From RPRC01 sp034933285 (GTDB lineage Bacteria > Desulfobacterota > Desulfuromonadia > Geobacterales > Geobacteraceae), in contig JAYFNT010000009.1 in the NCBI GenBank assembly GCA_034933285.1, forward strand, positions 285,746-349,745: DNA of 64,000 bases, given 5' to 3'. The notes under the pieces are model-generated. The model ran no database searches. It was not told the origin of the DNA and saw only the letters and a list, made by a program, of their open reading frames with translations. The first letter of the stretch is position 1. Each line of letters starts with the position of its first letter. A program made the position numbers and the translations under genes. This document shows positions 16,746 to 26,500 of the stretch, piece after piece.

Positions 16746-17762
16746 TCAGGCCCTCAGAGCCCTTTTTCTCAGAACAAGGCCGATGACGGCCACCAACGTC
16801 AAGGTCATCAGTGCTCCCAGGAGCCCTGAGACACTGGTGCCGACCTTGCTGCTCTCTTCCCGTTGTTTCTCTCCCCCGGACTTTCTGAAAGAATAATCCG
16901 GAAGGAAAGCCGTTTTTTCCTGAATAGACGCCAATGCAGCATAGATACCCCTGCCCGGCCCGGCCAGATCTTCCTTTCCCGTCACTCCGGCTATGGCCCA
17001 CTCCAGACCGTCCGGGTTCTCCGACGCGAAACATGACACAATCCCTCCCGTGATGACTGCGGCCGCAAGAAAGGACAGGATCACGTTGCGCACCGGATGG
17101 GCGCCGATTGGGCGTGCATCAAGGGCCACCCGGATTATCTCGGGCCGAGCCTTGTGCACGAACGAAACCACCGCTACGGTGACTAACCCTTCAACAATGC
17201 CTATTGCCAGGTGAATCGGTTGCATCAGGAGCAGGAAGGTGGAAAACGGAAGTTCGGAAATGCCGGAAAAGTAGGTCTGCAGGACAACGCAGAAAGGTCC
17301 CAGTTGCAGACCGGCAATGGCGGAAACGATGATTGCCGGCACCATGCGCCCCGGTGAGGGGTTCACGCCGATGATCTTTTTATAGATGAAAGGGTACACG
17401 ATAAAGGCCGTGACGAAACCCATGTTGAAGATATTGCACCCGAGGGCCAGGAGGCCGCCGTCGGCGAAGAAGAGCGCCTGGACCACCAGGACCGACGCGA
17501 TAGTGAGAAAGGCCGCATGGGGGCCCAGCAAAATCGCCAGCAGGAGCCCTCCCCCGAGATGACCGCTGGAACCGGTGGCCGGGATGGTGAAGTTGATCAT
17601 CTGGGCTGCGAAGAGGAACGCTCCCAGCACCCCCATGAGCGGTACTTTCTTTTCGTCCAGTTCGGAACGCACCTTTGCCGAACAATAGGCGATGGTTCCG
17701 GCTGAGAGCGCCCACATGGTTCCTCCCACAGCCGGTGAAAGAAGCGCGTCTGCCATATGCAT
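16746..17762 (-). CDS. cbiM: Cobalt/nickel ECF transporter substrate-binding subunit CbiM fused to CbiN/PDGLE domain
   Basis: A 338-residue membrane protein. The start at 17762 gives MHMADALLSP; His2 after the initiator Met is a known metal ligand in CbiM/NikM, which argues strongly for this start. AGGAGG lies 9 nt upstream. Residues 1-205 form the CbiM S-component (SSGHLGGGLLLAILLGP region). After a linker, the C-terminal part has ENPDGLEWAI, the PDGLE motif of CbiN/NikN, and a final membrane segment. This is therefore a CbiMN fusion. Whether Co or Ni is carried cannot be told from sequence. A promoter with inverted repeats precedes it. Confidence 0.9.
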   Translation of the reverse strand: MHMADALLSPAVGGTMWALSAGTIAYCSAKVRSELDEKKVPLMGVLGAFLFAAQMINFTIPATGSSGHLGGGLLLAILLGPHAAFLTIASVLVVQALFFADGGLLALGCNIFNMGFVTAFIVYPFIYKKIIGVNPSPGRMVPAIIVSAIAGLQLGPFCVVLQTYFSGISELPFSTFLLLMQPIHLAIGIVEGLVTVAVVSFVHKARPEIIRVALDARPIGAHPVRNVILSFLAAAVITGGIVSCFASENPDGLEWAIAGVTGKEDLAGPGRGIYAALASIQEKTAFLPDYSFRKSGGEKQREESSKVGTSVSGLLGALMTLTLVAVIGLVLRKRALRA

Positions 17763-17826
17763 GTTCCTGGTCCTCCTGAGTAGACTATCATTTACGACCC
17801 ACAACACGGTGGCACTATTTTCAATA

Positions 17827-17868
17827 TCGTAGCACTTAATCATTACGAGTATTTTAATCGTATGTCAA
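17827..17868 (-). promoter_or_regulatory. cbiM promoter with candidate metal-repressor operator
   Basis: On the minus strand TTGACA (17863-17868) and TAATGA (17840-17845) are 17 nt apart. The inverted repeat TACGA-N9-TCGTA (17844-17862) fills the spacer. A further TACGA half-site lies at 17827-17831 in the reading direction, 12 nt after TCGTA. A repressor bound here would block the polymerase. Which regulator (NikR, a Fur-family member or another) is unknown. Confidence 0.5.
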
Positions 17869-17920
17869 GTTTTTATAGAAAACAGATTTCAAAACGCTTT
17901 TCCCGCACCGATCAGTTGAT

Positions 17921-18095
17921 GCCTGAACCCGTGGCGTCTGAGCGCCGAGCAAGCAAATGCCAGGGCTCAACGTCGCTGACATTGCATCATGCCCGGCGCG
18001 ACAGGTGAACTCCGTCGGGCTGCCGCATCTCGCCGTAATGCAGAAACAGAGGCGTTCTGCGCAGTCGAAGGCGTGAAAGCGTCACGGATTCAGGT
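17921..18095. repeat. Dispersed palindromic repeat, copy B (long form)
   Basis: The outer arms CCTGAACCCGTGGCG and CGTCACGGATTCAGG are inverted and each is flanked by TTGATG-like sequence. The 140-nt interior contains shorter inverted segments and no convincing gene. It occupies most of the 670-nt gap between divergent cbiM and the glutamate synthase operon. Confidence 0.55.
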
Positions 18096-18323
18096 TGATG
18101 TTCAAGCCATCTGCATTCGTTCCATTTTGCAGGCTTACACAAAAGGTGCCCACAGAGTACTATTTTCACTCTCTGAAGTGTATTATCGTTAATCACTCAC
18201 AACATGCGGTTTCGAATCGGCATGACATCAAAACTTGGCGCACGTCGTAGATCCAGGCCAACTCACCTTTGTTTATGGCATGTTATGCGATATTTACCAA
18301 TTCATGACACCAAGGTTTAATAT

Positions 18324-18339
18324 TGGCACTTTATTTGCT
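18324..18339 (+). promoter_or_regulatory. Sigma-54 (-24/-12) promoter of the glutamate synthase operon
   Basis: TGGCAC-TTTAT-TTGCT matches the sigma-54 consensus TGGCAC-N5-TTGCW at every defined base. Transcription would start near 18350, about 80 nt before the first gene. An enhancer-binding activator should act from further upstream, within or beyond repeat copy B; I could not identify its site. Assigning it to nitrogen control is inference from the downstream genes. Confidence 0.8.
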
Positions 18340-18432
18340 GTGAAGGACTTCCGACAGTTGAACCGTCTGGCTGAGAGCTTCTCGAAACTGCACTATATCC
18401 CTGCGGATAACCGCATCGTGGAGGAATCGTAA

Positions 18433-19539
18433 ATGTGTCGCATCGGCGCCATAAAAAGTCTCAACTATTTTCACCCGAGCAAAGCCCTTCACCTCATGAA
18501 TTCCCAGCAGAAAGGGCACGACAATTCGGGGTTCGCAATGGTCATGCAGGATCTGGGCGGGATCTTTGCCGATTACAAGGACAAGCCCACCATTTCCCTC
18601 GCCTGCACCGACGAAGGGCTCATGATCGCTGAAGAACTGCTTTTTGACAAAGGCTTCAGGCAGGTCTTCCAGTGGGCCCCGGAAACCAACTGGAAACAAG
18701 GCATGGACATCAAAAAGATGCCCAACTATGTCTTCCGCACATTTGACTACCCCGATTACTGCAAGGATCTTTCCCAGAAGGACAAAGAAGAACTTCTTAC
18801 CAGCACAAGACTGCAAATCAGAGCTGCCCTGGACAAGGATGAATCAGGCTTTGTGTACTCCTTCTGGCCGGATGTCATTACTCTGAAGGAGATCGGTGAT
18901 CCGCGTGATATCGGTACCTTCTTCGGTCTCTGGGATCCTGATGACTCCTTTACTGCACGGACCATAACCGCCCAGTGCCGTCAGAACACCAACTACGCCA
19001 TCGTACGTTACGCAGCCCATCCTTTCTTTCTACAGGGCTACGTCACCCTGACGAATGGCGAGAACACATTCTACCAGAAGAACAAGGAGTTCCAGTCCAC
19101 CCTGCATCCAGGCTACATCGGCTTCGAATCCGATTCCCAGTGCTTCCTGTACACCATGCATTACATGCACCGCCAGTTGGGCTGGCCCCTGCAGTACTAC
19201 AAGCACATCATCACACCGCTCCCTTTCGAGGATGTGGTCAAGCGCGACGACAGGGAAGAGTTGCTCGCAATCCGCCAATCGCTGTCGAACCTTGAAATAA
19301 ACGGCCCCAACACCATCATCGGCACCCTGCCAGACTTCACCATGTGGGTCGTCTGCGATGCAAAGAAGCTCAGGCCGATCGTCGTGGGACGTACTGAAGA
19401 TACCGTGGTCTTCTCCTCTGAGGTCTGCGGCATTAACGAAATCCTGCCTGAACGAGATTGGGAAACCGATGTCTATCCCAACGAGCGGGAAATCGTCGTT
19501 GTTGACAACAATCTGGAGGTCCAGAGATGGAAACAGTAA
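18433..19539 (+). CDS. Glutamate synthase, class II glutamine amidotransferase subunit
   Basis: A 368-residue N-terminal-nucleophile amidotransferase. It starts MCRIGAIKS, so Cys2 is exposed after Met removal as the catalytic residue. NSQQKGHDNSGFA contributes to the glutamine site. It releases ammonia from glutamine for the synthase subunit encoded next. In E. coli the same domain is the N-terminal part of GltB; here it is a separate protein, as in some archaea and deep-branching bacteria. GGAGG precedes the ATG. It overlaps the next gene by 13 nt. Confidence 0.9.
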   Translation: MCRIGAIKSLNYFHPSKALHLMNSQQKGHDNSGFAMVMQDLGGIFADYKDKPTISLACTDEGLMIAEELLFDKGFRQVFQWAPETNWKQGMDIKKMPNYVFRTFDYPDYCKDLSQKDKEELLTSTRLQIRAALDKDESGFVYSFWPDVITLKEIGDPRDIGTFFGLWDPDDSFTARTITAQCRQNTNYAIVRYAAHPFFLQGYVTLTNGENTFYQKNKEFQSTLHPGYIGFESDSQCFLYTMHYMHRQLGWPLQYYKHIITPLPFEDVVKRDDREELLAIRQSLSNLEINGPNTIIGTLPDFTMWVVCDAKKLRPIVVGRTEDTVVFSSEVCGINEILPERDWETDVYPNEREIVVVDNNLEVQRWKQ

Positions 19540-21170
19540 AAATAAACGATCTTGCCTGCAACGATCTTCCCTGGAAAGTCATCTACGATACCAAGCGCTG
19601 CACCCTGTGCGGATCCTGCGTAGCCGCCTGCACCTTCGGCGCCATAAAGCCGAAAGTGGAGCGCAGGCGCAAATCCTTCTCTGACACCGAGACCCCGGAA
19701 CCTAAAATTTCCTTCAGCGCGACACCGGTCATTACCCAGATTAACATCCTGAAGCATTTCTGCCGCGGTTGCGGTGTCTGCGAACGAGTCTGCCCTAACA
19801 GCGCGATCCGCGCCGAGCGAAACCCGGACTCACGATTTACCGTGGTTTCACAGGCTTTCACCGGTGCATCCCCCAAAAGGGGAGGCAGAAACAACCTGGA
19901 GGTGCAGGCTCGAACACTTGATACCCTGCGTGTCGGCCGAATTTCGCAGATGACGGACCCGAGCCTAGATGCACAGCGCCATACTTTCGACTGCCTTGCA
20001 CCTTTAGGCCGCATCCTTCCGGCCACCAAGCTTCCTTTCACGATTGATCCTGACGGCAGGCTGGTAAAAGATGGTCAGACCCCGCCAGTTCGCTGGATAT
20101 ACCCGGTTATCATCGGCGACATGTCTATCGGCGCTTTGTCTTGGAGGATGTGGGAGTCCGTAGCCATGGCGGTGGCATACCTGAACGAGGAATGCGGCCT
20201 GCCAGTCCGCATGTGCTCAGGCGAGGGAGGCATGCCGGTGCGCCTCTTGAAAAGCAGGTATCTTAAATACGTAATCCTGCAGATCGCCTCAGGCCATTTC
20301 GGCTGGAACCGGATCATCAAGGCGATGCCGCATATGATTGAAGACCCGGCCGCGGTTTTGATCAAGATCGGACAAGGCGCCAAGCCCGGCGACGGCGGCC
20401 TGCTCATGGCAGCCAAGGTAGCCTCGCATATCCAGGCAATCCGCGGGGTACCCAAGGCTGATCTCCTTTCGCCGCCGAACCATCAGGGCCTTTACTCGAT
20501 CGAGGAGAGCGTGCAGAAGATGTTCCTGTCCTTCAACGCAGCATTCAAGTTCCGTGTGCCCGTGGCCATCAAGGTAGCGGCCAGCGCAACCTCTGTATCA
20601 GTATTCAACAACCTTGTGCGCGACCCGTACAACATTGTCGGCGGCTTTTTTCTTGACGGCATTGACGGCGGAACCGGCGCGGCACACGACATATCCCTCG
20701 ATCACACCGGCCATCCGGTAGTCAGCAAATTGCGCGACTGCTATCTGGCGGCAGTCGCTCAGGGACGCCAGGGACAGATTCCGCTTTGGGCCGCGGGTGG
20801 CCTCGGCAAGACCGGCAACCTTGCGGCAGATGCTTTCAAAATGTTCTGCCTTGGCGCAAACGGCGTCTTCACAGGCAAACTGATCCTGCAGATCGCCGGC
20901 TGCCTCGGCAACGAGCACAACCGATGCAACGCATGCAACACTGGCCTCTGCCCCGCGGGCATCACCACCCAGGAACCGCTCTTGGTACGACGTCTCAACC
21001 CCGACCGGGTAGCGGAAAACATCGTCAACTACTTTCTGGCCATGGACCAGGAACTGCGCAAGCTCATGGCGCCGATCGGCAACTCTTCACTTCCGGTCGG
21101 AAGGTCGGACTGCCTGGTCTCCACCGACAAGGCCATAGCGGACCGTTTGCAAGTCCAGTATGTCTGCTAA
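19527..21170 (+). CDS. gltB: Glutamate synthase, FMN/FeS central domain subunit with N-terminal ferredoxin domain
   Basis: A 547-residue protein. The N-terminal 110 residues carry two ferredoxin motifs (CTLCGSCVAAC and CRGCGVCERVC). From about residue 170 follows the FMN-binding synthase barrel (PVIIGDMSIGALS, CSGEGGMP, VKQGAKPGDGG-like IGQGAKPGDGG, GGTGAAHDIS). The Cys cluster CNACNTGLCPAGI near the end matches the [3Fe-4S] site of glutamate synthases. It converts 2-oxoglutarate plus ammonia to glutamate using reducing power from the next subunit. The split architecture is of archaeal type. Confidence 0.92.
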   Translation: METVKINDLACNDLPWKVIYDTKRCTLCGSCVAACTFGAIKPKVERRRKSFSDTETPEPKISFSATPVITQINILKHFCRGCGVCERVCPNSAIRAERNPDSRFTVVSQAFTGASPKRGGRNNLEVQARTLDTLRVGRISQMTDPSLDAQRHTFDCLAPLGRILPATKLPFTIDPDGRLVKDGQTPPVRWIYPVIIGDMSIGALSWRMWESVAMAVAYLNEECGLPVRMCSGEGGMPVRLLKSRYLKYVILQIASGHFGWNRIIKAMPHMIEDPAAVLIKIGQGAKPGDGGLLMAAKVASHIQAIRGVPKADLLSPPNHQGLYSIEESVQKMFLSFNAAFKFRVPVAIKVAASATSVSVFNNLVRDPYNIVGGFFLDGIDGGTGAAHDISLDHTGHPVVSKLRDCYLAAVAQGRQGQIPLWAAGGLGKTGNLAADAFKMFCLGANGVFTGKLILQIAGCLGNEHNRCNACNTGLCPAGITTQEPLLVRRLNPDRVAENIVNYFLAMDQELRKLMAPIGNSSLPVGRSDCLVSTDKAIADRLQVQYVC

Positions 21171-21183
21171 GGAGGCACTATAA

Positions 21184-23499
21184 ATGGCTGCTTTTATTTC
21201 AGGATTCGATGAACATAACAAACGCATCTCCACGCAGCAACTGCTGCAGAAAATATACAGCGCGCTCGATCAGGGAGAAACCGAATTCGAGATCCTCGCT
21301 TCCGGTCATCACGACATTGGCGGACCGCTCTGGACAAAAGACGGCAAACCGTTGAAGTTTACGGTGAAAAACCCTGGCCAGCGGGTAGGGTCTTTCGGCC
21401 TCGAGGGAACGGAAATAATTGTCGAAGGTCCCGCCCCTGCCGACGTGGGCTGGCTCAACGCCGGTGCGACCCTCACGCTGAAGGGAGATGGCGGCGACAC
21501 TACCGGTCACTGCGCCGCTAGCGGCAAAATCTATGTCGGTGGACGCGGCGGCACACGCACCGGTTCCCTCATGAAACACGACCCTTCGTATGAGCCTCCG
21601 GAGTTGTGGATCCTCAAAAGCACCGGTTCCTTCTCCTTCGAATTCATGGGCGGGGGCATCGCGGTAGTCTGCGGCTACGACTCGGAGCAGCTCGAATCGG
21701 TCCTCGGCGACCGAGCCTGTGCGGGCATGGTAGGCGGAGCCATTTATGTGCGCGGACCGGTCAAGGGACTGACCAATCTGGTCTGGCAACTCGATCTGGA
21801 TGACGAAGACCGTGAGTTTTTGCTTGCCAACATGCCGGTCTTCCTCGAAAAAATCGGGCGGCCCCATATCCTTGGCGAATTAACCGACTTCTCCCAATGG
21901 AAAAAAATAGTCGCCATGACATGGGAGGAACGGCAACGCCGTGACCGGATTTCCCTCAAGGAATTCCGGACTCAGAAGTGGGTCGAGGGCGGTATATTCG
22001 GTGATGTCGTGGCTGACGATTACGAAATCGTGGCCAATTTCGTAAACACCGGCGAAGACAGGCTGAAAATCCCCCACTGGCAGAACAAGCTGTTCGGCGC
22101 CCCCTGCCAAACCGCCTGTCCGACCGGCATTCCGACCCAGGACCGCATCAATCTGCTTCGTCAGGGCAAGATAAAGGAAGCTCTTGAGCTGGTGCTCAAT
22201 TACTCACCCTTTCCTGCCAGTGTTTGCGGCCAGGTCTGCCCGAACCTGTGCAAGGACGCCTGCAGCCGCCAGTTCATCGACCTTCCTGTTGCCATGCAGG
22301 AACTGGGACTCCTTTCCAAGGACGCGGCGGCACCGGCAAAGAAACCGTCAACAGGGAGAAAGATCGCAATCATCGGTGGCGGCCCGGGCGGGCTGTCAGC
22401 TGCCTGGCAGCTCAGTCTTCTCGGGCATAGCGTTACCGTTCTCGAAGGAGACAGCGAAGTGGGCGGCAAGCTGCGCCAGGCCATTCCCATGGAAAGGCTT
22501 CCGCGCGAAATCCTTGACAGCGAGATTAACCGCATAAAGGAAATGGGCGCCGACATCCGTGTTTCCCAGAAGATCGACAGTAAAACCTTCGATGCGATGC
22601 AAGCCGATTACGACGCGCTGGTCATCGCCAGCGGCGCCCACAACCCGGTGGTAATCCCCTTCCCCGGTCACGAGCGTTTGATCAAGGGGCTGGATTTCCT
22701 CAAGGCCATCAACAAAGGGGAAAGGCCGAAGGTCGGAAGAAATGTGGTTGTCATTGGCGCCGGTAACGCCGGCATGGACGTGGCTCTGGGGGCCTATGCC
22801 ATGGGCGCCGGGAAAGTCACTGCCATCGACGTTCAGCGTCCTGCTGCCTACCAGAAGGAAATCGATCATTTCACTGCACTCGGTGGAGATATCCAATGGC
22901 CGCTGTTTACCGAGCGGATCGATGAAAACGGCTTGTATTCCAAGGATGGTCGCTTCATTGAAGCAGACACTGTGATCATCTCCATTGGCGAACGTCCCGA
23001 CCTTTCTTACGTACCACGTGAATGGCTGACCGATCGTGGAATGATGGACGTTACCGAATGCTGGCAGTCAGTGAATAATGAGAGAGTGTTCGCCATCGGC
23101 GACACTATAAAACCCGGTCTCCTGACCAACGCCATCGCCGGCGGCCGTGAAGTTGCCGAATACATCGATGCTTTCCTCAATGGATGGGAACTTGTGCCCA
23201 AGAAGAAACCTGAGATGATTCCACAGGAAAAACTGAGCAGGGAGCTGTTCATACCACAGAACCGCGGCCGTTTCCGGGTGACGGATGCAAAAAACGAAGT
23301 CAATCGCTGCATCTCGTGCGGTACCTGCCGGGACTGCTCAATGTGCCTGGAAACCTGTCCCGAAGGTGCAATCGTGCGCACCGAAAAAGAAGACGGAACA
23401 GTTGAATACACCTCTGACGACAGGTACTGCATAGGTTGCGGAATTTGCGCCGGAATCTGCCCGTGCGGCGTCTGGGCCATGGAAAAAATGATTCCCTGA
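21184..23499 (+). CDS. Glutamate synthase GXGXG domain fused to GltD-like NAD(P)H oxidoreductase with ferredoxin tail
   Basis: A 771-residue fusion. Residues ~20-240 form the GXGXG beta-helix domain normally at the C-terminus of GltB (GDGGDTTGHCAASGKIYVGG). Residues ~290-370 carry the Cys-rich GltD N-terminal FeS region (CQTACPTGIPTQDR, CGQVCPNLCKDAC). Then come the FAD motif GGGPGGLSAAW and the NAD(P)-motif GAGNAGMDVALGA. The last 60 residues hold two 4Fe-4S motifs (CISCGTCRDCSMCLETCP, CIGCGICAGICP). It supplies electrons to the FMN subunit. AAGGAGG lies just before the ATG. Confidence 0.9.
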   Translation: MAAFISGFDEHNKRISTQQLLQKIYSALDQGETEFEILASGHHDIGGPLWTKDGKPLKFTVKNPGQRVGSFGLEGTEIIVEGPAPADVGWLNAGATLTLKGDGGDTTGHCAASGKIYVGGRGGTRTGSLMKHDPSYEPPELWILKSTGSFSFEFMGGGIAVVCGYDSEQLESVLGDRACAGMVGGAIYVRGPVKGLTNLVWQLDLDDEDREFLLANMPVFLEKIGRPHILGELTDFSQWKKIVAMTWEERQRRDRISLKEFRTQKWVEGGIFGDVVADDYEIVANFVNTGEDRLKIPHWQNKLFGAPCQTACPTGIPTQDRINLLRQGKIKEALELVLNYSPFPASVCGQVCPNLCKDACSRQFIDLPVAMQELGLLSKDAAAPAKKPSTGRKIAIIGGGPGGLSAAWQLSLLGHSVTVLEGDSEVGGKLRQAIPMERLPREILDSEINRIKEMGADIRVSQKIDSKTFDAMQADYDALVIASGAHNPVVIPFPGHERLIKGLDFLKAINKGERPKVGRNVVVIGAGNAGMDVALGAYAMGAGKVTAIDVQRPAAYQKEIDHFTALGGDIQWPLFTERIDENGLYSKDGRFIEADTVIISIGERPDLSYVPREWLTDRGMMDVTECWQSVNNERVFAIGDTIKPGLLTNAIAGGREVAEYIDAFLNGWELVPKKKPEMIPQEKLSRELFIPQNRGRFRVTDAKNEVNRCISCGTCRDCSMCLETCPEGAIVRTEKEDGTVEYTSDDRYCIGCGICAGICPCGVWAMEKMIP

Positions 23500-23530
23500 C
23501 GCTGGCTGACACAAAGTTTTCGCGACAAAT

Positions 23531-23567
23531 AAGGAAAGGCGGCCCCTTGAAGGACCGCCTTTCCTTA
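23531..23567. terminator. Bidirectional terminator after glutamate synthase operon
   Basis: The stem AAGGAAAGGCGG / CCGCCTTTCCTT (12 bp) with a 12-nt loop is followed by TATTTAT on the plus strand. It separates two convergent genes, so it can end both the glutamate synthase operon and the patatin gene. Confidence 0.8.
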
Positions 23568-23594
23568 TTTATGTCACTGTTTCGCGGGCATCAT

Positions 23595-26500
23595 TTATCT
23601 ATTCGGATTATCTGGTGAATCCCTTTTGTTTCCCCGTTTTCCGGAACGTGCACACCCGGATATCAGAAGAATGCCTTCCATGGAAAGCAAGGCAACGGGT
23701 ACAAGGATGAAAATTGCCAGCCAGAGAGTTGAAAGGCTGTCGCGGTTCTGCATGATGATCTCTTCCCACCAGGCGACACCGATCAGGATCAGGAACAGCG
23801 ACAGAATCGCAGCACCAATGAATATGGTCTTTTGCCAGCCGGGCGTCCTTCTCATGAACTGTATCAGTCCATAGAAACAGAGCAGCATCCCATTCATGAT
23901 CATGAAAATCGGGCTGCGTTTAATCCTTGCCGCATGGACTCCGAAAACATCCATGATGCAGTTGCGCATGTCGAGCAATGCCTTTGCGAGTATCTCCATG
24001 AGCACCAGAGAAGGCATGTCCCGCAGGACTTCTTCCGACCCGACATGATATTTTTCATTGAAAAACCGGCCGATACCTGTCAATGAAGGTCTAGCTGCCT
24101 TGTTGCCGTCCTCATTCGTCAACCTTTTTACTGCCGATTCCGCCAGCTGGTCCGCAGCCACGACGAGGAACAGCGGGTCCAGGTCTCCGCTTGCAGGGAC
24201 AACGAAGCCCGCCCTGTCAGCATCATAGGCCGGAAGATCGTCCTGCCCGGCCTTTTTTTGTTTTGAGACACGGTAACTGTTCCACTCTGTCTGCTCAGAC
24301 ACAGCGTCTTTAATTACACAAGGGAGGTCGTCATGCAGCGCCTCAAGTTGAGCAGCCTCGATTACAAGTCGCACCATTTGTCCGAATTCAGGTTCCTCCA
24401 GCGCTTTCTGCCAGTTCCGATCGTCAGTTGAGAAAAGCTTCCCGAACCATACGCGCAAATCTTCCCAGGTCTTTTCGCCGGAACATGGAAACAGCGCTAC
24501 CGGATCAAGGCTGTCCACCATCCTGTCCCTCAACCGCCTCCTCATTTCAGGATCACGAAGCGATTCCCTCATCCTGGCCGGATCAAGCAGGGTTTCCAGG
24601 AGTTGGCTCATGCCGTCCAGCCTGCCCCAAAGGATGTCGTTGGCGCGCCATGATTTCTTGAAAAACCCGCCGAAGTGATAAAAAGCGTCACCGGCGACTT
24701 TCTCCCCTGCCGGACGGTTGCTGAAACCCTTGTTTGCATCGAGCGGACTGATACGGATGGTTTTTATAATGTCCTTTTCATGCAGGTCGGCAAAATATTC
24801 GATCGGGAACAGATAGGCATCTATCAGTATGAAATTGTCATAGGCAGCCAAAACTTTCTCATCATTCTGACCGAGCCCAGACCTGAAAAGTTCCAGCATG
24901 GAGCGTTCACATGTATCGGTGTTCTCCAGCAAACTAATGAAATTTGCCGGGCATCCGCATTCCAGCCGATTATCCCTGATCAGCCCTGTTATTTCATTAA
25001 TTCGCTGCTTGAGCAGCCCATTCAAAGTACTGAGAGCTTCCTGGTTCAGTACTGTTTCCACTGTTTCGGCATCACAAGGCGGAACGTAGGCGGCAGGAAG
25101 AAGCGCAGGGCTGTCTTCTCCTGCGGACATAAGATGTTGCATTGCAGCCTGTACCAACGACCAGATTTTCCCGGGATCTTTCCCCTGCCATGTTATCGGG
25201 GCTTTATCAACCAGTTCCTCCATGGCCGACTTGATTATCTCCAGCAGTTTGACCTGCCTGTTGAGCGCTCGCCATAAACACCGGTACTGGGACGGGTTTG
25301 CGCCGGAAAATGCCAGTCCGAGGTCATATATATAATAGATCAGATGGTATAGCCTTCGCAGCCGGATATCCACATCGAAATGCAGCAGAGTTTCAGCTCC
25401 CGAGCCATTCCATTCATCAAAAGCCTTGTACAACCGGGCAGCCGATTTTCGCGCGTCAGGTTCCATCACCGGGTCTTTTCCGTCTACGCGCAGGACACCC
25501 AGGACAACCCGTTCGCTGATGGAGATGAGTCGACTGTGGCGGTAAAGGCTTCGCACGGATTCATCCAGCAATTCAGGCAAGTCCCATATTCGATTGGTTT
25601 CACCGCACCGGACTTTTTTCAATATTTCCATTACAGCGGGTGAGCTTCTTTCTGCGGCCCTTTCCTGGAGGCATGAGGAAAAACGTTTATATTGGGCGAG
25701 TTTGCTGTTTCTGCGGGCTATCAACTTCAAATCCTCGGAAATGCTTTCATATCCGGGGATGCCGATCAAGGCGGCAAGCACGGCCTGCAGGGCATTCGGC
25801 TCGCTCGGGTGGTTCATGCGTCTGAAACGTTCCGGATCCGGTTCGACATAGAAAAGCTTTCTGTCCACCTCCCTGTCAGCCATTCTCCTGAATATCTGTT
25901 CTATCGCATAGGAAAACGGCTTGTTGTCCAGGACACCCCCGTCGAGAAAGCATGCTCCACGGCCAAGCCTGCCCCACTGTTGCAGCAACGCATCGGCAGT
26001 TTTCATTCCATCATCCAAAGCCACCTGAACCGGAGCGAATGCAGCAGGAAAACAGGAAGTGATCCTGGCCAGTTTGGCAAGAGCCTGAAATATCACTTCC
26101 TTTCCGCTCGTTCCACCATCATCGCCAAGAGCGGTGTTGAATGGCTCCTTCCGGCCTGTGCGGTGCTTGAGCAGAAACACGGACCTGTGATCCTTGACGT
26201 CAATGGAATGCCCGGCATCATCGTATACCGTGGATACTGCGCCGTCCACGTCCGAGCCGGTCACGAAAAGGTCGAACTCGTTGAACCGGGAATCGTCATC
26301 GAACTCCTCGGGCACGTATGGCGGCATGCCGCTGAAAGCCGATTCGAGCCTTTCTTGGTAATAACCCTCACTGTCAAGCACTGAAACGGCCCTCTCAGCT
26401 CCCTTTCCGGGATCGCGCAGCAGCTTGAGAATACTGCCATCGTTCCTCCAGAGCGCAGCACTGGCCGAAAAGTCCAAATCATTGCACAGCGCGTATCCAA

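Noticed and set aside
17763..17843. Cobalamin riboswitch upstream of cbiM
   Set aside because: The leader is only about 75 nt and has no B12-box or matching helices.
18235..18432. 65-codon frame ending directly before the glutamate synthase genes
   Set aside because: The sigma-54 promoter at 18324-18339 lies inside it, so most of it is upstream of the transcript start.
23500..23594. Additional small gene between the glutamate synthase operon and the patatin gene
   Set aside because: The gap is filled by a bidirectional terminator; the short frames there have no start signals.
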